Below are positions 37,981-51,430 of a stretch of DNA of 64,000 nt, piece by piece (position 1 is the stretch's first letter; each line of letters begins with the position of its first letter). The notes beneath the pieces were generated by a model. It did not search any database. It saw nothing but the letters and a program-made list of their open reading frames with translations, and had not been told where the DNA came from. The position numbers were made by a program, and so were the translations under genes. The stretch is from Hetaerina americana (taxonomy: Eukaryota; Arthropoda; Insecta; Odonata; Calopterygidae). The DNA lies in the NCBI GenBank assembly GCA_022747635.1, contig JAKTNV010000003.1, positions 98,746,454-98,810,453 on the forward strand. The letters run 5' to 3'.

Positions 37981-39410
37981 TCAGTTAATGCAGTTCTTGA
38001 GGCAGAAAGAGAAGCGGCAGATCTTCGCCAAACAAAAAGAAAAATGTTGAGAAAATGAAGTGGTCGTTTAGCCATAGTGCTTGAGGAAGAATCACAAGAG
38101 AGAGAGGAGAGAGGATATCACGAGGGACGAGAGGAGAAAATATGAACCGTGCCCGAGAGGAAGGGGTGCATTTCGAAAGGGAGGACCTAAAGGTGCATCG
38201 TCGTAAGTACCAAGTTCCACCCTCGAACATTAGGAGTGATGTTGCCGGTTAAAGATGGCGACGGTCCGAGCCTCGTTTTAAGTTTCTCTCGGGCGAGGGA
38301 AGGAAAAGGGGTGGGAGATAAGTTTCTGCTCTCCATTCGTCGTTCAAAGCCACCCGCAGGCCTTGCATTAAAACAAGACGCAACTCATAACGCCAACCCA
38401 GCCACCCACTCCCTTACGTCCGCGGTCTCATTCTCCTTTGCATGACGATCAAGCGAGCGGAGCTCGGATGTGTGTAGATGCGACTGGGAGGGCACACGCC
38501 GCGGAAGACAAGAGAGGAGTCGTCGATCCACGGATCTCCCAAGTCCACCGAGAAGGAAATGGAGGGAAGAGGAGGATGAAGGAGGTAGTATTTTGGAAGC
38601 CTCTCCAACCTTCATCTCCACTCCGGGTTTTTCTTGCAACCGACTCCTCACACACCAGTCCATCAGTCCGGAAAAACTTTCCTCTATCTTCTTTTTCTAC
38701 TCTACCACCCTTCTCCATCTTGCCTTCCGTTCCCCTCGTACCATCCACCTACCTCTCCCACCTCCGAAGAGAAGGGAGGGGGAAGTGATGTTGGGTGAGT
38801 TGGGAATGGGGGGGTCTTGGGAGTCGGACATTCGGGAAGGGGGACCACCAGAGAAACCACCCCTCTTCGCATCTGAGAGAGAGAGAGAGAAGTCGTGCCC
38901 ACCACTCCCGAGTCCTTCGTTCCACTTCCCTCCCTTCCTTCCTCCAAGTCCCCCTGACACCCAACCCCGAAAACTCCCCTACTCCTCCCCAACCACTCCC
39001 CGTCCTTAGCTCCCCTCTCCTCCCCAGTCTGGATGTGGTCGATACCGCGAGCTTGTCGACTCCTTTGGACTCCGAGAGTTTTCCATGTTTTTTTTTCCTC
39101 TTCCCACTCTGGTATCTTCGGAATAACGGCGGTGGGATCATCGCCAGGCTGGCAATGAGAGCATCGTTAATCAATCTTTCGGTTCGCGGTGTGATAAACG
39201 TCGAGCGAGAAAGATATTTTGGGTGTTTTTTTCTTTATTTCTCTTCCGTCTGTGGATGAACTCTGCTCTTCGGCAACGGAACCATGATAGAGGGCGCATT
39301 GTGGGGAGGCCTGCTCTTCCAAAATGGCCGCCGCATCACTTCCATCGTAAGACGCAGTGGTTGTAAGTCGAAGAGGAAAACAGGACACGTGTCATCGGAA
39401 AGAGATAAGG
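37980..39410. promoter_or_regulatory. Large GC-rich island with GAGAG and ATGGCG motifs
   Basis: GAGAGAG strings (about 38097-38130 and 38875-38890) accompany AAAGATGGCG (38251-38260) and AAAATGGCCGCCGC (39321-39334). This is the combination of GAGA-factor and Pho/YY1-type motifs found in insect Polycomb response elements and in many promoters. At least ten reading frames of 60-179 codons overlap on both strands from 38236 to 39259. The longest (38470-39009, +) is Ser/Pro/Arg-rich with no domain. The regulatory role is inferred. Confidence 0.35.
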
Positions 39411-41560
39411 TGGTCGATTCATTTAGAATTGAAGATATGCCTCACTTGTAGAGTAATGCATGAGAATATTTTGCTCATTGGATACTATGCAATACATTTC
39501 TCAGAATAATCTGTTTGATAGAAGTGTGAGGAAAATAATTCGAAAAATGGTTAAAATAATTTCCATAATACTACATTAGCATAAATTTCATGAAGCCCAT
39601 TTGAAGTAATTTCTCCTCCGATAAATATAAGTGAAAGGTTTTGCCATGTTTTTAATTGAAAAGTTTGGGTAAAAACCTAAACCCTAATGTTTTTCCAAAC
39701 TATTGGATAGAAAGACATCACAGAATATATATTTATCTGTCACAAATATGGTGATTTTTCAAATATTTATGTTTTTTCTCTTGACTTTTAGGAAAGCTAT
39801 GATTCAACTAAGGTTAGAAATTTTTTCAGTTATTTCAAAAAGATGTAAGATAATTTGTTTTAACGAATTTGGGTTCAACAGTTTTTTGACACTAATCCTT
39901 AATCTAAGTTTTTTCAACAATTTTCAATTGTATATCGTTTTAAGGATGTATTTAGATAATGTAATTTCACATTCGCGCATATCGGCCCATAAGTTAGCAA
40001 CTTCGAAGTGTGTAATTATAACGGGGATGTGTATAGCTAAATACAAAGCCAGGCATTATTACGTTTAGCATACCTTTCAAGTAACCTTACATTTTCGTTG
40101 CAAATATTCACTGCGGAATAATTCTTAATATTGTGAAGCTATTTCCATACATAGAACATCAATAATCGTCCAATGAATTTAAAATATGTTTATCCTTATT
40201 AATAATTCGTTGTCTCAAAGACAAAACACATACATTTGAATGTAAAGCTTGTACATAGAAATGCATGAAATGAGAATTGAGTAGTTGAAAAATACTAGAA
40301 AGGATCATTGCAATTAATTATTTTTGGCATCGCAATGATCAATGTCCACGTTTGCCCTGGTTTCTTTAATACAATAATCTCCCAGTATTTTGTGAACGGT
40401 AAGGAGGTAATTATGTTGATTTTTAACGATCACTTTTGACTATGGGCCATGTTTTGAAACACTGTGGTGGCCGTAATAAATAAAAATAAGTAAGTTTTAA
40501 ACATACGCTAAATATATTTAGTGTTTTCGAATCAAGACCCAAAAGAATGATTTCTCATATACTTAAGGAATTTAAAAGAATGAAGAAAAATCCTCCCCAA
40601 ATTTACCTGATATAAAAATTTTGTTGAACCACTATACAACCCCATTAATTCTATTTACCCCAAATAATTGTATTCCTTTTTCTCGTGAAATCTCAACTGT
40701 GCCTTTGGAACGTATTCGGTAACCAATAGTTGGTAGAATAAAACTATTAATGGAAAATGCTACGTCACTGTTTCCCATAATATTAATGGAAGAGCAAACT
40801 TAAAAATATACGTATTAACAGATCACTTTAAAAGCATATATATGAAAATAATATTCCAAATTCAAACAAAATCAGTACTTTAAGTATAGAATTCGCTTTT
40901 CCCTATCATTTGATATAATTAACACAGATGAAAATGACAAACATGTTTTGCTTGTCAGTACTAATAAAACTTATGCCAAAAAAAGAGAATTTTAAACGTT
41001 TCTTTGAGTGTATATTTCCTTGTGATTACACTCTTTTCCACTATTATAAGGGAATTTTCTAATTTGTTAAAAAATGATAATAATATTCATGGACATTAAT
41101 TGTTAATCGTTTTGCATAATCCATCGAGTATCCACCTGGGCTGAATGTCATATTAATGGCCGAGATTATCTGTTGTGATTCGAGTAAAGTCCTTGAAGAA
41201 AGTAAACATTTAACAAAAATTAAGCTTCCGTCCGAATTGGAAGATGAAAGAGTATTCCCTTATTCTGCATTTAATCGTTTAATATTTTTAAATGCGGAGA
41301 AAATTATCGTAGAAGTTTTTGAGCTTGCTTGAGATTATATTTTGAAATTAAAAGAACCACACTCTGTGTTCGACATCCAAGAGTATGCCAATAACATGAT
41401 GTGAATGCTATTGGATCTAAACACTAAATATTTAGCAATTTCTTTCAGAGATTTAACTTTGATTCATCATTAGCTAATGCTACATTGACTAAGAGCAATA
41501 TAAAATTGGCCACGCTGGACTTATCATGTCTCGTAGAGAAAATCTTCAACTCTTGCCATA
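39410..41560. other. AT-rich spacer
   Basis: A 121-codon frame at 39703-40068 (+) is rich in Phe, Ile, Leu and Asn, as expected of AT-rich DNA, and matches no family I know. No RNA gene or repeat is evident. Confidence 0.55.
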
Positions 41561-42790
41561 AAAATGACTTTTGGAGAAAGGCAAGACAGGGTTCTCAATC
41601 GAGAAGCAGATGTTATACCAACTCCTGTTTTTGTTTTTGGGACTAAATCTGAGTTTTATATGGGAAAAATCCAAATGGGGCCCAACGCCTTTCGCCGAAG
41701 GGGATAGAGAAGAGGGGATGGATGTGAGTCGGCGGAGTAAAACCGAATGAATGGAAAGCAGAGGATTAAAGAAGATTGGGGTGGGGGGTATTGTAATCTC
41801 CCCCTCATATTTTTTGGAGTCTAGAGGCAGGAAGGGGAAGATGGAGTCATAGTTAGAGAATGGCAGAGGGGGGGCTTGGACGAGGAAGAAGAAGGGGAGA
41901 GGGAAAGTAAGGAGAGAAAAAAAGGAAGGCAAAGAAGAATAGATGGAGGTGGTCTGGTATTTGAGATTATATGGGGCGGCCGAGGTGGAGAGTCGTGGGC
42001 CCCAGGAGGGAAGGAGTGTGGAAAAAAAAGAACTTGGAGGAAAGGGTGGTTTCGTCGGAAGACCGCGAAACGACTTTGTATCGAAAGCGCAGGGAGCTGA
42101 GGGGTTGGGGTGGAGACTCTATCATCATGGGAATAAGCGAAGTTGGGGTGGGAGTTTCGAGGGGAAGGCGGGGTGGGGATGGGAGAGATAGAAAATGAGA
42201 AGGAGACACGAAACGACAGCCTCCATGGGAGGAATACAAATGCCCATACCTTCGAGGGTGTGGGAGGGGATGGGGCTACACTCCACGTCTTACATAATCC
42301 CCCATCTGCTACGTTCCTCCCCCTGGACTCCACCCTTAGCCCGCTCTCTTCTCACCAACCCTTCCTTCCTCCCCACAACCACCCCTTCCTTCAAAGCACG
42401 ATTGCGGAGCGAAAATATTGACAAATATTTTTTTCTCTTTCTCATACTCCCTCTTTCCAAGCGCTATCAGGCTTGCATGTGGAAAACAGAAGATAAAGGT
42501 AGAAGAGAAGTTGAGGAAGAGGGTCACCGTCTGGCGGGAGTGGCTGGATCGGAAGAAGACCTGAGAGAGAGAGGCCTTGGGGAGAGTGCAGTAGTGGAGA
42601 GGCGCATAAAAGATGTGCGCGACCACGTCGCCTTTTCTACCTTCCTCCAATACAAAGGCAAAAATAGAGGTACCAGATATGAAAGCTCTGAGGGAAGGGG
42701 ATCCTAAGAAAATAGAAAGAGAGAAGATTACTGGGGGCAAGTTACCCCCATCCCTACGTGGTGAGTACGCTGAGCCCCTTTCTTACATTA
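41560..42790. other. Strand-asymmetric GC-rich block
   Basis: The plus strand is strongly purine-rich from about 41690 to 42230, including a nearly pure G/A tract around 41876-41950, then switches to pyrimidine-rich (42270-42470) and back to purine-rich (42480-42740). Eight or more frames of 74-170 codons overlap on both strands. All appear compositional. Triplex or R-loop formation is possible. Confidence 0.5.
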
Positions 42791-43980
42791 TATATCAATG
42801 TTATGTAGGTATATACTTAATCTTGAATTTAAGATTAGAGATTCCTGCAAAATACAGGATCAATCATGATTGTTCCCATAACCACTTCACAGTTGAATGT
42901 GAAGTGGTATTAACTTACAACGCCGCATTATATTCTCATATAAATTCAAGAAAACGATATGTTCATGAATTATAAACCATTTTGATGAATAATGATGACC
43001 AAGTGAGACACAAGAACTGAAAATATTTTTGCGAAATAAAATTTGTTAAATTAAAATCTTGAATAACCTGAAATCCCAAGTTTCAGCTTACTAAACTATG
43101 CTTGTGAAGTTAAGTATGTGGCTTCATAATTATGGATTAATATTTTTCTTACAAAAATCATTAAATTTCATTCATAAATATAAGAATGATACAAACTTTC
43201 CATAAGATAACTTTTAACATAGTTTCTGCAGAAATATTGCTTTGAGAGATAATTTATTTTTAAGCATTAAATAAAATAAAACAAAATTTCAATTAACTCA
43301 CTAACTCGGCGCTAGGAAAAGTATAACAATTTACCGGCGTCGTAAGACTAACAATTTTATGTCTCTTAAAATAGGGAGACCACTCAACCTATGTGCGCTT
43401 TTATGAAAATATAAATGTATTCCACAAAATAGTCTCCATTTAATGTCATTCTTAAATTTCCAAATTCTAAAAAATTACCCAAGATTAACTGTTAAACAGT
43501 CGAAAACTTCTCCTCTAAACGCAGTTTCCGAATCCAAATGTAACTCTAAAATATTTAGCCAATTGCAAATTGCACCCGTTGCATTAGGAATCATTTCTAG
43601 CATATGATAATAGCAGTCATTTTCTTTTCCTATTCTCGAAAAGGTTAAGAACCGTTGAAGGGCAAGGACTTTCGCCTATCTCCAGTTTTCATCACATGAC
43701 AAGAAACCATTCCCTTGAATTTACAAACCCATTTGTATGCAACCCAGCCAAAAGACTCTTTTTTATGATAATTGGATGCTGAGGAAAAATGTTGGTTTCA
43801 CATTAAAGGGTTAAAATAAGGGCGCTTAAAATCAGAAACAGATGAGACTCTTATTAAAAGGTCTAAATGACATCACTCCATGAATATATTTTTTCAGAAA
43901 ACTTTCCTATTGGATGTTGATAATCCGTTGTTTAAAGGCATTTCATTGTAACATGGCACAAGAGGAAAGCGAGTGCGTGA
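42790..43980. other. AT-rich spacer with small hairpin
   Basis: Perfect 11-bp inverted repeat at 42881-42908 (arm ACCACTTCACA, loop of 6). No other feature is seen. Confidence 0.6.
42881..42908. repeat. Perfect 11-bp inverted repeat
   Basis: Arms 42881-42891 and 42898-42908 are exactly complementary around GTTGAA. No T-run or other processing signal follows. Confidence 0.85.
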
Positions 43981-45530
43981 TAGCCGATGAACATGAAAAG
44001 AAAAAGAGTGACTTTGGGGAGAGGAATCAGCGTCGAGATGTAGACGGGAATGAAGAAAGTGGATGAGAAATTGAGAGGGTAAAAGAAGGTATCTGTTAAT
44101 TATGGTAATGGGAAATTTGGGGGAGGCACGGGGGAAGATTTTGTAGGAGAAGGAGAGAGGAGAGAGACCAGGGACAGAGGATGGTAAAATAACGATGTAG
44201 TTGATGGAAAGGGGTAAATATGGATAGAGATATGAAGGAAGTAGATATATGAATGGCGCCCTGTTGGGAGTCCAGAAAGAAACCGTTCAATGGCATCCGA
44301 GTCATACTATATCAGAATTATGAGGAGGCTGGTAAAGATATTATAATGAAAGGAATGGCAGGGGAAGAAATGCGAGGTAGAGAGCGGGAATTTTGGGGAG
44401 GGAAGTCATGTACCACTCGTTTCAGACGGATTACTTTTTCCCTAGGGTTAAATAGGAGGGTAAAAAATCCTATCATCCACCGGTGAAGACGCCTTCACTT
44501 TCACGTACTTCGAGATAGCGCTCCCCTAACCCCGCAACCGGCAAGCATTCACCTGAACCACTCCCAGTCCTACTTTGAAAGGCGGACCTCGGAGGAATAG
44601 GGGTGGAAGCAGCATATGCCCCACGACAGGTAGCCGCCGTGGCAATTTACAACTCGACTCCTTCCCCCCACCGGAGGGCGGGTTGCGTTCCCGGGTAAAA
44701 GGCTTGGGAAGCAAAAGAGAGGAGGTGGAAGTGCGGAGGTGAAGGGGTTGAAATGAGTCTTCCGAGGTAAGAGGAGGAGTGAAGAATGCTCTCTCGATGA
44801 AAGAGTGGCGAAGGACGAAGGGGGAAAAGGGGAGCTATTTTCAGCCTTGGACGTTGAGTGGTCGGAAAGAGCACTTCCACATTGCATAAGGAAAAAGATA
44901 ACAAGCACTTTCAAGGAGAAGGAAACAGGGGTGGGAAATTCGGAAAGGTGTACGTAGGGGGGGGAGCCGAAATAAAAGTGAAACTCTTGCCATGGGAAAA
45001 TTAAATCGTCCGTCGTCATCGGTTCACACAATTCGATGCATTCCATCGTAAATACGATGCAAAATATTACGGGGGATATTCGTGCAAAATTTCGAGTGGG
45101 AAGAAGGTGTGGATGTATATTTTCCGTGGGAGTGTAAGCAGGTACCCTCTAGATTCGATAAGATAGGTACTGCGAGGCTGGAATGGAAATTGGGTGGGAG
45201 TGGTTTTTGGGAAGAGGGTGCGTGTGATATGCAGGAAGTCTTAAGGCTGGTAACGTCCAATATGCGTGAGAGAGAAGCACTGGGGTGGGAGTGGAGAGGA
45301 GGAGAAATGGGAGCAGAAGGCGTCCTGAGAACACCAAAGTTTTTGAAACTCTTACCGCCTCTGTCTTCTGCGGTGCATGAAGACGATGGTTGTTCAGGTA
45401 AGTGGGGCCTAGGGAAGCGTTGATGGCATTAGACGTGAGAGAGGAAAGAAATCCCCCCCTGGGGTCGTAGGAGGACGATTCACTGCACACGGAGTTTTTT
45501 TAAGACCTGGGATCAAATCTACCTGAGCGT
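43980..45530. other. Purine-asymmetric GC-richer block
   Basis: The plus strand is purine-rich throughout most of the block. Overlapping frames on both strands (for example 44570-45046 minus, 158 codons, and 45082-45423 plus, 113 codons) show no domain. No splice or promoter pattern is convincing. Confidence 0.45.
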
Positions 45531-46880
45531 AGAGTACGGCAAGAATTTTATGCCCGGCGCGAAATTGATCAATACCAATGAATGCATGAGTAAGGAATGG
45601 AAAATGTAAAATTTGCTCAGGAAAGGACTCGAAGAAATTGACTTTTGTTTGCGGAATCCTTATCCGCTTGATAAGATGGATGAATTATTAAAATATGGAA
45701 ATTATTTGACTGATATTATCGTGACCAAAAAGATTATGGTGAATATTTTTCATATTCAAAATTTTTTTCACCATGGTTATTTTGGGAAATTATATTTAAA
45801 ATAAATATCATTCAATTTTATCCAATGGAGATATTTGAACCAATATCAAGTGAAGGAAGAAAAATGTATCACGATCGGTATTATTTCAGAGAGATTAAAA
45901 AATCCGTTATGATACAAATAAATACAAGAGATATAGGTTCACTTCCCTGTTGTGTCGCAAATATTTAGTTAGATACCATGTTCTATTAGAGGTATGCGTT
46001 AAAACTTAGGTGTTAAATAAATTTAGTTGCAGAAAAGGCTAATAATTGGATGAATTCAAGAAAGACTGAATAACAACATTGATTCTACATATTTTCTCAT
46101 GTCAACATGTATGCAAGGATTTGATCCTTGGAATAAATGTGTGAAAAAATACATGTGCATTAAAAAGTCAATTTTAATCTGATTAGTCGTTTTACTTAAC
46201 GTAAACTAAAACGATACAATATCAGTTTAGTATGGAGAACTTTGTATGAACCAAATACTTTAATATGTTACCATTAGTATATTTGCTTTTTCTTTTATTC
46301 ATTCTTCGGTTTACATCCAGTTTGAGACATGTCGTCAATTTTATCCCCAAGTATATCTAATGCGTAGTTATATGAGGTGAAGCTTTTCCGAGATATGTAG
46401 CAGAATAAGTGAACTTGGAGAAGTTACTGCTTCAAAAACTTATTGAGCACAAAATTTATTTCATTGTATGTTCAATTTTAAATTGTAAATATTTTCAATA
46501 TTCCATCAAAATGTTGTCAAATTCCAAGAGCCTTATGAAATATATATTTAAAAAATAATATTATCTATGCTTCTATTTGATTTTAAGCATATGAAACGGG
46601 TAAAAAAATACGGAAATGATTTTTCACTTCATTGGTTCGAGTAGTAATAAAATTACTTTTTAATTATGCCTCGATGTTGATTTTACTATACTTGAACAAG
46701 TAAAGGCTCTTGTGATTAAAAACAAAACATGATATGTGTACAGGGCAAATGTTCACTACTTCAGGTTTTCGTGGAAGGGTTTAAATTTCATTTTTAGATT
46801 AATGGAGGATTTTCATGAAAATGTTACAATAATTATTTCCCTGCCGTTAGGCGTTTCTTGATTCAATGATTTTGATGGAT
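45530..46880. other. AT-rich spacer
   Basis: Nothing recognisable is seen. Confidence 0.6.
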
Positions 46881-47560
46881 AAATAAGCGGATCATTTATA
46901 ACTACTTGGCAGCACGATTCCGTTCCGATACTACCCCATTCCTGATTCGCTTATTCGGCCACTCCCTGTTCACCCCACATCAACTTTTTTTCCAACCCCC
47001 TGAGAATGGATTTCTCCCCGCCCGCTCGCCGCAGAGAGCATTTCGTCGTTCCCGTCGCATCGCCGATGGAGCGGGGCAAACAGTGGGAACCCGTCGGCAA
47101 ACAGGTCGGGGGCCGTGGTGACTCGCTCCTACGGCCCCACCCTCGCTCCAGTCCCTCTTCCAATCCACCCACGCAACCAACATTGTGCCCTGCAGCTCCT
47201 CTATAACCCTCTCTCTCTCTCCTACCTCTCTGTCGCCTCAATACTCCCTCCCGCCCACGTCCACATGGACTGTTCCTTCTTCTTCCGCCTTTTTCCGCAA
47301 ACACCCCGACCCCCACACACGGACACACACGCCACACTTTTACTTTGGCTCTTCCAGAAACGCCTACGTGATGAGAATTGCGAATGGCGGAATGCAATTT
47401 CTTCCATTCTTTGCAGTGGGGGGACCCAAATAATACAATGCGATAGAAAACTCTCGCTTTTTTGCACTGCTTTGCTCGGTATCCCTTTTTTCGAGCACTG
47501 ACGTGAAATAGAATTCGAAGAGCTCTAATCGAATACGTGACTTTGTCCCTTAGTCGAACA
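46880..47560. other. GC-rich, pyrimidine-biased block
   Basis: The block holds a CT run near 47208-47222 and the longest open frame of the window (46951-47625, minus, 224 codons). That product is Arg/Gly/Ser-rich with no domain, and two or more other frames are also open here, so it is treated as compositional. Confidence 0.45.
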
Positions 47561-49010
47561 GCATAAAAATGTTTCCTTTCTTTACCGAGTGGATAGGAGA
47601 CAGTTTCTTTCATCACAAATGCCAAAATAATTACCTCCTTAATTATCCTCCGTCTATCACTTTAATGTCTCTAACGCAGTTTATTGTTTTAAAGAACGAA
47701 TCACTATTAAACACCTTTAAACATGAGAATGATTCCTCGCATATGAATCATAGATTTAGTTGAGATATAGTATATCAATGAAAACCATGTATCAGTATTA
47801 CAGATGGCTGTTATAAAATATTCGTCCCAATAGTTAGCCTCACCGCTATCTATGATTAGGTAAATTAATAATGCACTTTGTTAATTCCTGCATTTACTTA
47901 TATTAATTATATGATCAAATCCCCAAATTCTGTCTTTATTTTAATAAAAGTAAGAAATGACTTCAGGATATATCCCGATATGGTTAAAAAAAGCAATATT
48001 TTGTAAGGAATTAAAAATGAATATTTTAGCCGTTTAACGACGATAAACGTTCATTTTATTTGCATTCTGTTTCCATAAGTCACCTGAAGATTCCTCTTAT
48101 GACAATTCATACTACTATGCCATCACAGTCAAATCATGAAATAAAGCTTTAGAAAAGAAGATGATCAGGTCAGGACATATGGTGCTACCATTAGGATTGA
48201 AATATTTTACGAAAGACAGAAAATATCTATTAGAAATAACCCATGTCCAATTTATTTACTCATTATATAATTTTCCGTTATCAATTTGCCATGAGAAAGT
48301 GCTCAAGCCGAAAACATTAAGATATTTCAAACCAGTTACGAGATAGACCAGTTTCCCTCTAAACTTGCTTGCCGAGGTGCGCTAAGCAGGTAGATTACGC
48401 GTAATATTCATTATCTGGAATCAATAATGTAATCTCCAATTTATGACAAATGGATTCTCATAACTCACCGCCTCAAGTTTGTGCCTTATATTAGGTATAT
48501 CCTGTAACATTCATCCATTTTCGGCAATGTATTTCAGAGGTTCTCCTGCAAATGTTCATAGATAGCTACTCTTAACACTAAGCGAACGGAAACAAATAGG
48601 GCACCCAGAGTGAACCTAACCTAAATTTAAGTTTCAAAAATCAACTGGGAAACATGTGATTAGGATATGACGAAGCTTATTGATCATAGCACTAAAAAGT
48701 TAAACATTCAATTAGAAACATTTCGAATATTTTAAAACATGTTTAAGCATAACTTTAGAACACTAAATAAATAACTTGAAATGCTACCCTTAGATCAAGA
48801 AGTTTTAACAAAATATTATGCTCAGTGACGGCTCATTCATACAATTTTTGATGGCGACAATTCTGAAGCTTTTAACTTGTGCCTGCCTCCATTAGGAAGC
48901 TCAAAACAACATTCAAAAGCAGTGGTCGTTGATTTTAAGTCGGAAATGTTCACACGTCGTTTAAGAAACTCCTACGAGCAGAGAAAAAAAGGAAATATAA
49001 ATCCATTTCC
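47560..49010. other. AT-rich spacer
   Basis: Nothing recognisable is seen. Confidence 0.6.
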
Positions 49011-49620
49011 GCCTTTTCGTCCACTAATGGATCTTGGATAATGCTACACAGCTTCTTTCAGGAAAAACAACCGACCTTAAGATATCACCCTTTTCCACGA
49101 GCTCACTTGAAACGACCCTAACGCCACACTCGAGCTCAGCTACACCCTGCCTATCTTTTGCCACACGTCTTTCTAAAAACCACTCCCCCCTCCCCCATTC
49201 CCCTTTTTATCCAACGTTCCCATTTCGCTCTCATGCCCCCTCCCGGAGCCCCTCCCCCAGTGAAGTCTGCTGCCTCTTCCCACGAGCCCCGCGATGTTTG
49301 TTTGTGGGGGAGCGCCGGAATGGGGAGGAACCAAATTCATTGGCCGGGACAGCTCTCATAGGCAAACAGGAGGAGTCGGACATGAAGTGTGGATGGACTC
49401 GGGAGGAGTGTCCATGTGGGCCCCAATATGCTTGTGTACGAGTTCCATACATATACCAATACATTTATGTAGTATATGCAATGTAGAGGAACTTCGAGGG
49501 GTAAAGGGGAGACTGAAAGCAAAACATGCCGTGAAAACACGGCCCAAAATGGAAATTCTGATGTCATGTTTACTCTATTGGGAGCGTCCGCCACGGCGCA
49601 CGTTGATGGACTGATATTGA
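49010..49620. other. GC-richer block of unknown role
   Basis: A C/T-rich first half and a G/A-rich second half give several overlapping frames (49034-49614, both strands), none with a recognisable product. Confidence 0.4.
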
Positions 49621-50940
49621 GGACTAAAAAAATAAAGAGAACTAGTGGGTTTTGAGCGTGTTTTGATCACATTCTCGGGAACGTGTGATTTTCAAATGTA
49701 AATTTTTTTCCAGCTGTAAACTCTTTTAGGTGTACTATTTTCATTTTTTATTTTAATTGTATCAGACTGGTATTTAATGACTGAATAAATATCTTATTGA
49801 ATAAATCAAGTTTTTTATTCCTGTAATAATTTGACATAAATCATAAAATTACTATGTAGAATAATAACTCAATATTATCGGATTAAATTTCAAAGAAATA
49901 AATAATACAGATTATCAGAGTAGCAATTGGTGAGAGATATAATTTGCATTTACACACCTTTACCTCCTTATACTTGGTGCAACGTAACTTTTATAAGTCA
50001 TAATACTTTAAATTATATCTGCGGCATGCCATCAAATAAAATTCTAACCCGTCTTTATTTTTATGAAGAATTTCAGAATTGAGAATGACGAAATTCAAAC
50101 TTTGAAAGTTATTATTATTTTGATTCTTGATTTTTTAGTCACATAGCACATACTTGTAAAATAGATACAGTTTCTTCAAATTTCTAATCTTATACTGATT
50201 TTCAACCTATAAGAAAAAAAGTTTTATATATACAGATAATTTTTATACATGTTTCATTGCGATAAACCAACTCTTTTTAAATGATTTATTCGAGGGCTCC
50301 TTTTCAATATTTAGCCTTACTCTCATTCTGGACCATCACAAATACCATAAATTTATAGTAAATGTATGATAGTATGAGTAAAAACGAATTTGAAATGCTG
50401 CAGGTTAATGGAATTTGATTATATATTTACCGCTAAAAACGTATCGTTTAGTATCAAATGAGTTTTTTGATGATTATTTAGATAAATTTTATGTATTATA
50501 TGCATATCAGAAAATATCATTTGGGAATTATCACAACTTTTACTTTTAGCTTCGTAGCTATACTCTCGGCGGCATAGAAATCAGTTAAGCCAAGTTCTCA
50601 TATTAAAAGTCATGTCTTTACCTTCTTTTTTGTCACATTGTTATTCGTGACTTAATTTTTAAATTAGTTGTTCTCGAAATCTCATCTAAAGTAATCGACC
50701 TGTAGGGCTCAATATTGAAGTCTAAATAGTTGCAATAATGGTTTAATTGATTTAATCAGTAATGAAATTGTCATTGAGTAAATATGGCCGTTATAATATG
50801 AACTAAAATAACATTCACTCTTCACAAATTTGGTTTTAAGAAAAAGTACAGAAACTTGGCATGTGAAAGGAGAAGAAATTATTAACAAGAGGCTTTCTAA
50901 TTATGTTGGCTCCTTATTGCTTTGTAACTTTAAGAATTTC
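49620..50940. other. AT-rich spacer
   Basis: Nothing recognisable is seen. Confidence 0.6.
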
Positions 50941-50959
50941 GCACTGGCCACAGGGATTC

Positions 50960-51430
50960 CAAAAAACTATTGGCATGCACGCATATATATCCTCTCCCTT
51001 CGGGTGAGAGAACGTCGCAGAGTCACTGGAGAGATGTGACTGAGAGAATCAAGATGGAAGGTGAGTACCAACTTCTCGTGGACCCCGCAAACGCTCATTC
51101 GATCCAGGTCTGGGCGCATGCGCAAATGGGCCAAGGAGAGTCAAAAAGATTCCAGGGTGAGGCGACGAGGTAGAGAAGGAGGGGAAGCTCTCCCCTTTCT
51201 CCTACGTTGACTCCCTTCCCCTCCCCCAGATCCTCGCACCCAAAGACTTCGAATTCCTACGTACTCTAGCAGACGACGCCTTTCACACCCGCAACCCCCT
51301 GCTCCGGAAACCCCAACGTCCTGGAGCCCGCTCGAAGAGAGCCTCATGCGAGGCCACAGCGCGCAGCGCTCCACGCGGCCAAACCCAGAATGTGAAACTC
51401 AAGAAATGCAAAAGCTCACAATAGATGGAC
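50960..51430 (+). promoter_or_regulatory. Candidate promoter/first-exon island with NRF1-type site
   Basis: GCGCATGCGC at 51114-51123 is a perfect NRF1-type palindrome, typical of housekeeping promoters (the fly homologue is erect wing). Just upstream, ATGGAAG at 51054-51060 is followed immediately by GTGAGT (51061-51066), a textbook splice donor, so a first coding exon could end there. The NRF1 site would then lie just inside the first intron. No downstream exon can be identified in the window, so this remains a candidate. Confidence 0.35.

Noticed and set aside
38470..39009. 179-codon open frame, plus strand
   Set aside because: Low-complexity Ser/Pro/Arg peptide overlapped by several other long frames on both strands; no conserved motif.
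41821..42707. Two 170-codon frames on opposite strands
   Set aside because: Both derive from purine/pyrimidine asymmetry; neither shows a domain and they overlap each other.
45500..45570. B-box-like GGATCAAATC suggesting a tRNA
   Set aside because: No matching A box or foldable cloverleaf could be found around it.
46951..47625. Longest open frame in the window, 224 codons on the minus strand
   Set aside because: The product is Arg/Gly/Ser-rich with no recognisable domain, other frames are open across the same block, and it lies in strand-asymmetric GC-rich DNA where stops are rare by composition.
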